From: Cyclobacterium salsum
Lineage (GTDB): Bacteria > Bacteroidota > Bacteroidia > Cytophagales > Cyclobacteriaceae
Direction: 5' to 3'
NCBI RefSeq assembly: GCF_010119245.1
Contig: NZ_WNKG01000008.1
Location: 62,001 to 126,000, forward strand
Length of the DNA: 64,000 nucleotides
Of this stretch, positions 61,296 to 64,000 are shown one piece after another. The notes beneath the pieces are model-generated. The model was not told where the DNA came from. It did not search any database and saw nothing but the letters and a program-made list of their open reading frames with translations. Position numbers and translations under genes: made by a program. Numbering within the stretch: the stretch's first letter is position 1; each line of letters starts with the position of its first letter.

Positions 61296-62549
61296 ATGGA
61301 CAGAAAGATTAAAAAGAAAACCTGGACACCAAAATTGATCGGAAGCGTGCTCGCCGGTAGTGTGCTTTTGGGATTTATCATTTACCAATTGGTTTTTGCA
61401 GATGCCCGGTCATCGATGAATGTGGATCGGGAACGACTGACGATTGCCAATGTGACAAGAGGTGAATTTACGGATTATATTCCCGTGAGCGGGATCGTCG
61501 AACCAGGAGAAATTTTTTACCTGGATGCCATCGAGCGGGGGAATATTCAGGAAATTATCCGGGAATCCGGCTCCATGGTGAAAAAGGGGGATACCATATT
61601 GTTATTGACCAATTCCAACCTTCAACTTGATGTCATGCAACGCGAGACCGACCTCTACTTTCAAATCAACAATCTGAGACAGACACGCCTGCTTTTAGAC
61701 CAAAACGACCTCAGCCAACAAGCGCAACTGGCGGAAATCGATTACCAAATCAATTTGCTCAGGCCCCAATATGATCGGTTCAGGGAATTGCATGAAAAAA
61801 AACTGATTTCCGACAGGGAGCTTGAGGAGGTAAAAGAGGAATACGAGTACAATTTGAAGCGGCAGCGACTGACCTATGCCTCCTATAGGAATGATTCCAT
61901 AGCGCGCTCCATTCAGAAAAAACAACTGAGGGATTCAGAAGCAAGGATGAACCAGTCGCTGAACGGAGTGGGGCACATTTTGGATAACCTGGTGGTAAAA
62001 GCACCCATCGACGGGCAATTGACCACCGAGCAAATTGAAGTGGGGCAATCCATAAACGCCGGAGAACGCTACGGGCAAATCGATATCATCGATAAATTCA
62101 AAGCCCGGGTACAAATTGATGAACTGTACCTGCCCAGGATCAATACAGGTCTGAAGGGAACCTTTACTTTTTCAGGCGAAACCTACGAACTTGAGATCGC
62201 AAAGATTTATCCCAGTGTGACTGGAGGCCGGTTTGAGGTCGACATGGTGTTTACCGATGATGCCCCTTCCGGTATTCGCAGGGGGCAAACGGTCCGGATC
62301 CGATTGGAGTTGGGAGAAAGCGAACAGGCGGTATTGCTGCCGACCGGCGGGTTTTACAAAGACACCGGAGGCAATTGGGTATTCGTGGTCAATGAGGAAA
62401 CAGGAAAAGCGGAAAAAAGAACTATCCGCCTGGGTCGGAAAAACCCAGAGTACTACGAGGTGATCGAGGGACTCGGAGAAGGGGAAAAAGTGATTGTCAG
62501 CGGCTATGAAAATTTCGGGAAAAATGAGGTTCTGAACCTGAGCCGTTAA
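61296..62549 (+). CDS. HlyD/MacA-type periplasmic adaptor protein
   Basis: 417 residues. One N-terminal TM helix (about 14-33, IGSVLAGSVLLGFIIYQLVF) anchors it in the inner membrane. A lipoyl/biotinyl-like half (SGIVEPGEIFYLDAIERG, VVKAPIDGQLT) brackets a helical hairpin of about 100 residues from 110 to 210 (QINNLRQTRLLLDQNDL... ELEEVKEEYEYNLKRQ), followed by a beta-barrel domain and a C-terminal membrane-proximal part. Adaptors of this kind couple MacB/FtsX-type permeases to TolC. First gene of its operon; 90 bases separate it from the ATPase gene. Confidence 0.92.
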   Translation: MDRKIKKKTWTPKLIGSVLAGSVLLGFIIYQLVFADARSSMNVDRERLTIANVTRGEFTDYIPVSGIVEPGEIFYLDAIERGNIQEIIRESGSMVKKGDTILLLTNSNLQLDVMQRETDLYFQINNLRQTRLLLDQNDLSQQAQLAEIDYQINLLRPQYDRFRELHEKKLISDRELEEVKEEYEYNLKRQRLTYASYRNDSIARSIQKKQLRDSEARMNQSLNGVGHILDNLVVKAPIDGQLTTEQIEVGQSINAGERYGQIDIIDKFKARVQIDELYLPRINTGLKGTFTFSGETYELEIAKIYPSVTGGRFEVDMVFTDDAPSGIRRGQTVRIRLELGESEQAVLLPTGGFYKDTGGNWVFVVNEETGKAEKRTIRLGRKNPEYYEVIEGLGEGEKVIVSGYENFGKNEVLNLSR

Positions 62550-62639
62550 AGAAGCTAGAATGGACGGTAGCTAGTGACAATTCCCGCTATGGGAAAAGAT
62601 TGAAATGGAACTTAAAGGGTATAACAAATAGCTGAAAAA

Positions 62640-63338
62640 ATGCAACACATTATCAAAACCAACCAATTAAAAAAGCGGTACACCACCGAAGAGGTAGAGA
62701 CTACTGCCCTGGACGATATCCAAATCGAAATAAAAAAGGGAGAATTTGTCGCCATCATGGGGCCTTCCGGATGTGGCAAGTCCACCCTACTGAATATCAT
62801 TGGCCTGTTGGACAATCCTGACGAAGGCGAATATTACTTTCTGGAAAAAGAAGTGGCTCATTTTTCGGAAAGGCAGCGGTCTCAGCTTAGGAAGGGAAAC
62901 ATTGGGTTTGTCTTTCAGAGTTTTAACCTGATCGACGAACTCACCTGCTTTGAGAATGTGGAATTGCCTCTCCTGTACCTTAAAATCCCGGCCGAAGAAA
63001 GGAAAAAGAAGGTGGAGGAAGTATTGACCAGAATGAACATCATGCACCGGAAGAATCATTTTCCCCAACAGCTTTCCGGTGGTCAGCAGCAGCGGGTGGC
63101 CATCGCCAGGGCCATCGTGGCCAAACCGGCGGTGATCCTGGCAGATGAGCCTACCGGAAACCTGGACTCCGCCAATGGAGAAGAGGTGATGCGCCTTTTG
63201 GAAGAGCTGAACAATGAAGGGACCACCATCGTCATGGTCACCCACTCCCCTCATGACGCCAACTACGCCCACCGGATCATCAACCTTTTTGATGGCAAGG
63301 TGGTGACTGAAAACATCCGGGAACAATTTCACATTTAG
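62640..63338 (+). CDS. ABC transporter ATP-binding protein (LolD/MacB type, canonical)
   Basis: 232 residues. Walker A GPSGCGKSTLL, Q-loop FQSFNL, signature LSGGQQQRVAIARAI, Walker B VILADEPTGNLDS, H-loop VTHS. All positions are standard, unlike the ATPase at 56163. It lies 12 bases before a permease gene and should energise it; it may also serve the unpaired permeases at 46728 and 49262, since all are of the same type. Confidence 0.94.
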   Translation: MQHIIKTNQLKKRYTTEEVETTALDDIQIEIKKGEFVAIMGPSGCGKSTLLNIIGLLDNPDEGEYYFLEKEVAHFSERQRSQLRKGNIGFVFQSFNLIDELTCFENVELPLLYLKIPAEERKKKVEEVLTRMNIMHRKNHFPQQLSGGQQQRVAIARAIVAKPAVILADEPTGNLDSANGEEVMRLLEELNNEGTTIVMVTHSPHDANYAHRIINLFDGKVVTENIREQFHI

Positions 63339-63350
63339 GTAGGGTTTCTT

Positions 63351-64000
63351 ATGTTCAAAAACCATTTTAAAATTGCGATAAGGGGTTTTATCCGGCACAA
63401 GCTGACCTTTTTCATTAACCTGGTCGGCCTGGGACTGGGACTTTGGGCGGCCATTTTAATAGGATTGTGGGTTCAACATGAATATACCATAGACCGGGAC
63501 CTGGATGGGTCCGAACAGGTTTACCGGATCATGGAACACCAGACCTATGGCACGGAGGTATTCACCACCACTTCCACGCCTGGCATCCTGGCCAGAGAGC
63601 TGAAAGCAATATACCCTGAGGTGGAAAAGGCCGCTAATTTTTCATGGATGGAAGAAAACCTATTTCAATACGCGGATAAAAAAATCCGACTGAACGGATT
63701 TTATGCAGAAGCGGATTACCTGCACATCCAAAAGTTTGATTTGCTCTATGGGAACAGGGAAAAACTATTGATGGACAAAAGCCATATTGTATTGACGGAG
63801 GACGCAGCCAATAAACTTTTCGGGCGGACAGACGTGGAGGGAGAGACCATATTGTTGAATGATGGAATGGAGCGGGTTCCTTTCGTGGTGCAGGGTATAT
63901 TGGCAGACCTGCCTTCTACCAGCAGCGTACAATTTGATTACATTTTGCCTTATCAGCTAATGTTTGACAAACCCTTTAATGGCTGGTTACAAAATTGGGG
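63351..64000 (+). CDS. FtsX/MacB-type permease, 3'-truncated by window
   Basis: Open from ATG 63351 to the window end (216 full codons). The start MFKNHFKIAIRGFIRHK and the first TM helix (FFINLVGLGLGLWAAILIGLWV) match the other two permeases, and the MacB-PCD domain follows with the usual YRIMEHQ and DRDLDGSEQVY elements. Only about a quarter of the expected 800 residues is in view. Third permease of the region, preceded directly by the canonical ATPase. Confidence 0.92.
   Translation, partial: MFKNHFKIAIRGFIRHKLTFFINLVGLGLGLWAAILIGLWVQHEYTIDRDLDGSEQVYRIMEHQTYGTEVFTTTSTPGILARELKAIYPEVEKAANFSWMEENLFQYADKKIRLNGFYAEADYLHIQKFDLLYGNREKLLMDKSHIVLTEDAANKLFGRTDVEGETILLNDGMERVPFVVQGILADLPSTSSVQFDYILPYQLMFDKPFNGWLQNW

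Overview
The window looks like a chromosomal segment of a marine-type Bacteroidota, probably a Cytophagales/Cyclobacteriaceae-like bacterium. The grounds are a SusC/SusD pair, many short lipoproteins with a Cys lipobox, an Asp-rich NtrC-type regulator, FtsX-type permease arrays, a TAnnTTTG-like promoter box and moderate GC. The taxonomic placement is inference from gene content. I saw no tRNA, rRNA or CRISPR array.

Layout. (1) 1-4916: a three-gene + strand run encoding a beta-rich protein of unknown function (5'-truncated by the window), an FAD amine/amino-acid oxidase and a ThDP 2-oxo-acid decarboxylase. Together they read as an amino acid to 2-oxo acid to aldehyde route. It ends in an IS5/IS1182-like transposase remnant and a strong terminator. 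(2) 5.6-9.5 kb: minus-strand genes for a DUF4221-like lipoprotein and a polysaccharide deacetylase that share an upstream element, and a HEPN two-gene unit. (3) 9.9-13.8 kb: a secreted alpha/beta hydrolase, an outer-membrane protein and an EEP-family phosphodiesterase. (4) 14.6-42.5 kb: a large sugar utilization region. A Na+/solute symporter, a Gfo/Idh/MocA oxidoreductase and an L-fuconate-dehydratase-like enzyme precede SusC, SusD and a small surface lipoprotein. Then comes a long + strand operon of two GH29 alpha-L-fucosidases, three sulfatases, a GH95 enzyme, a GH117-like enzyme, GH43-like propellers, an SGNH esterase, a CE-propeller fusion and a three-domain esterase fusion of 905 aa. The set fits exo-acting breakdown of a sulfated, acylated, fucose- or L-galactose-containing glycan. 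A TetR-type regulator follows.

(5) 43.3-46.4 kb: small genes, namely an XPF/ERCC4-type nuclease, a DUF4143 ATPase with repeat elements at its start, and a frameshifted membrane protein. (6) 46.5-64.0 kb: an export system in three operons: two FtsX/MacB-type permeases; an ABC ATPase plus a TolC-like channel; and an HlyD/MacA adaptor plus ABC ATPase plus a third permease that runs off the window. Between the second and third operons lies a minus-strand two-component pair, an NtrC-type regulator and its kinase. All three operons carry the same upstream architecture: a palindromic element of 8-bp half-sites about 80 bp before a sigma-54-like TGGCA element. This makes the pair the likely controller of the whole system, and it is the most striking regulatory signal I found.

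Operons one and two are separated by 4.5 kb of repeat-rich DNA (51.7-56.0 kb). It holds REP-like composite palindromes around an IS200-like Y1 transposase gene, and an intact 1.7-kb IS. The IS transposase frame lacks a normal start and is joined by a run of nine A to an upstream AbrB-like gene, suggesting expression by -1 slippage. Downstream lies a second palindromic repeat family.
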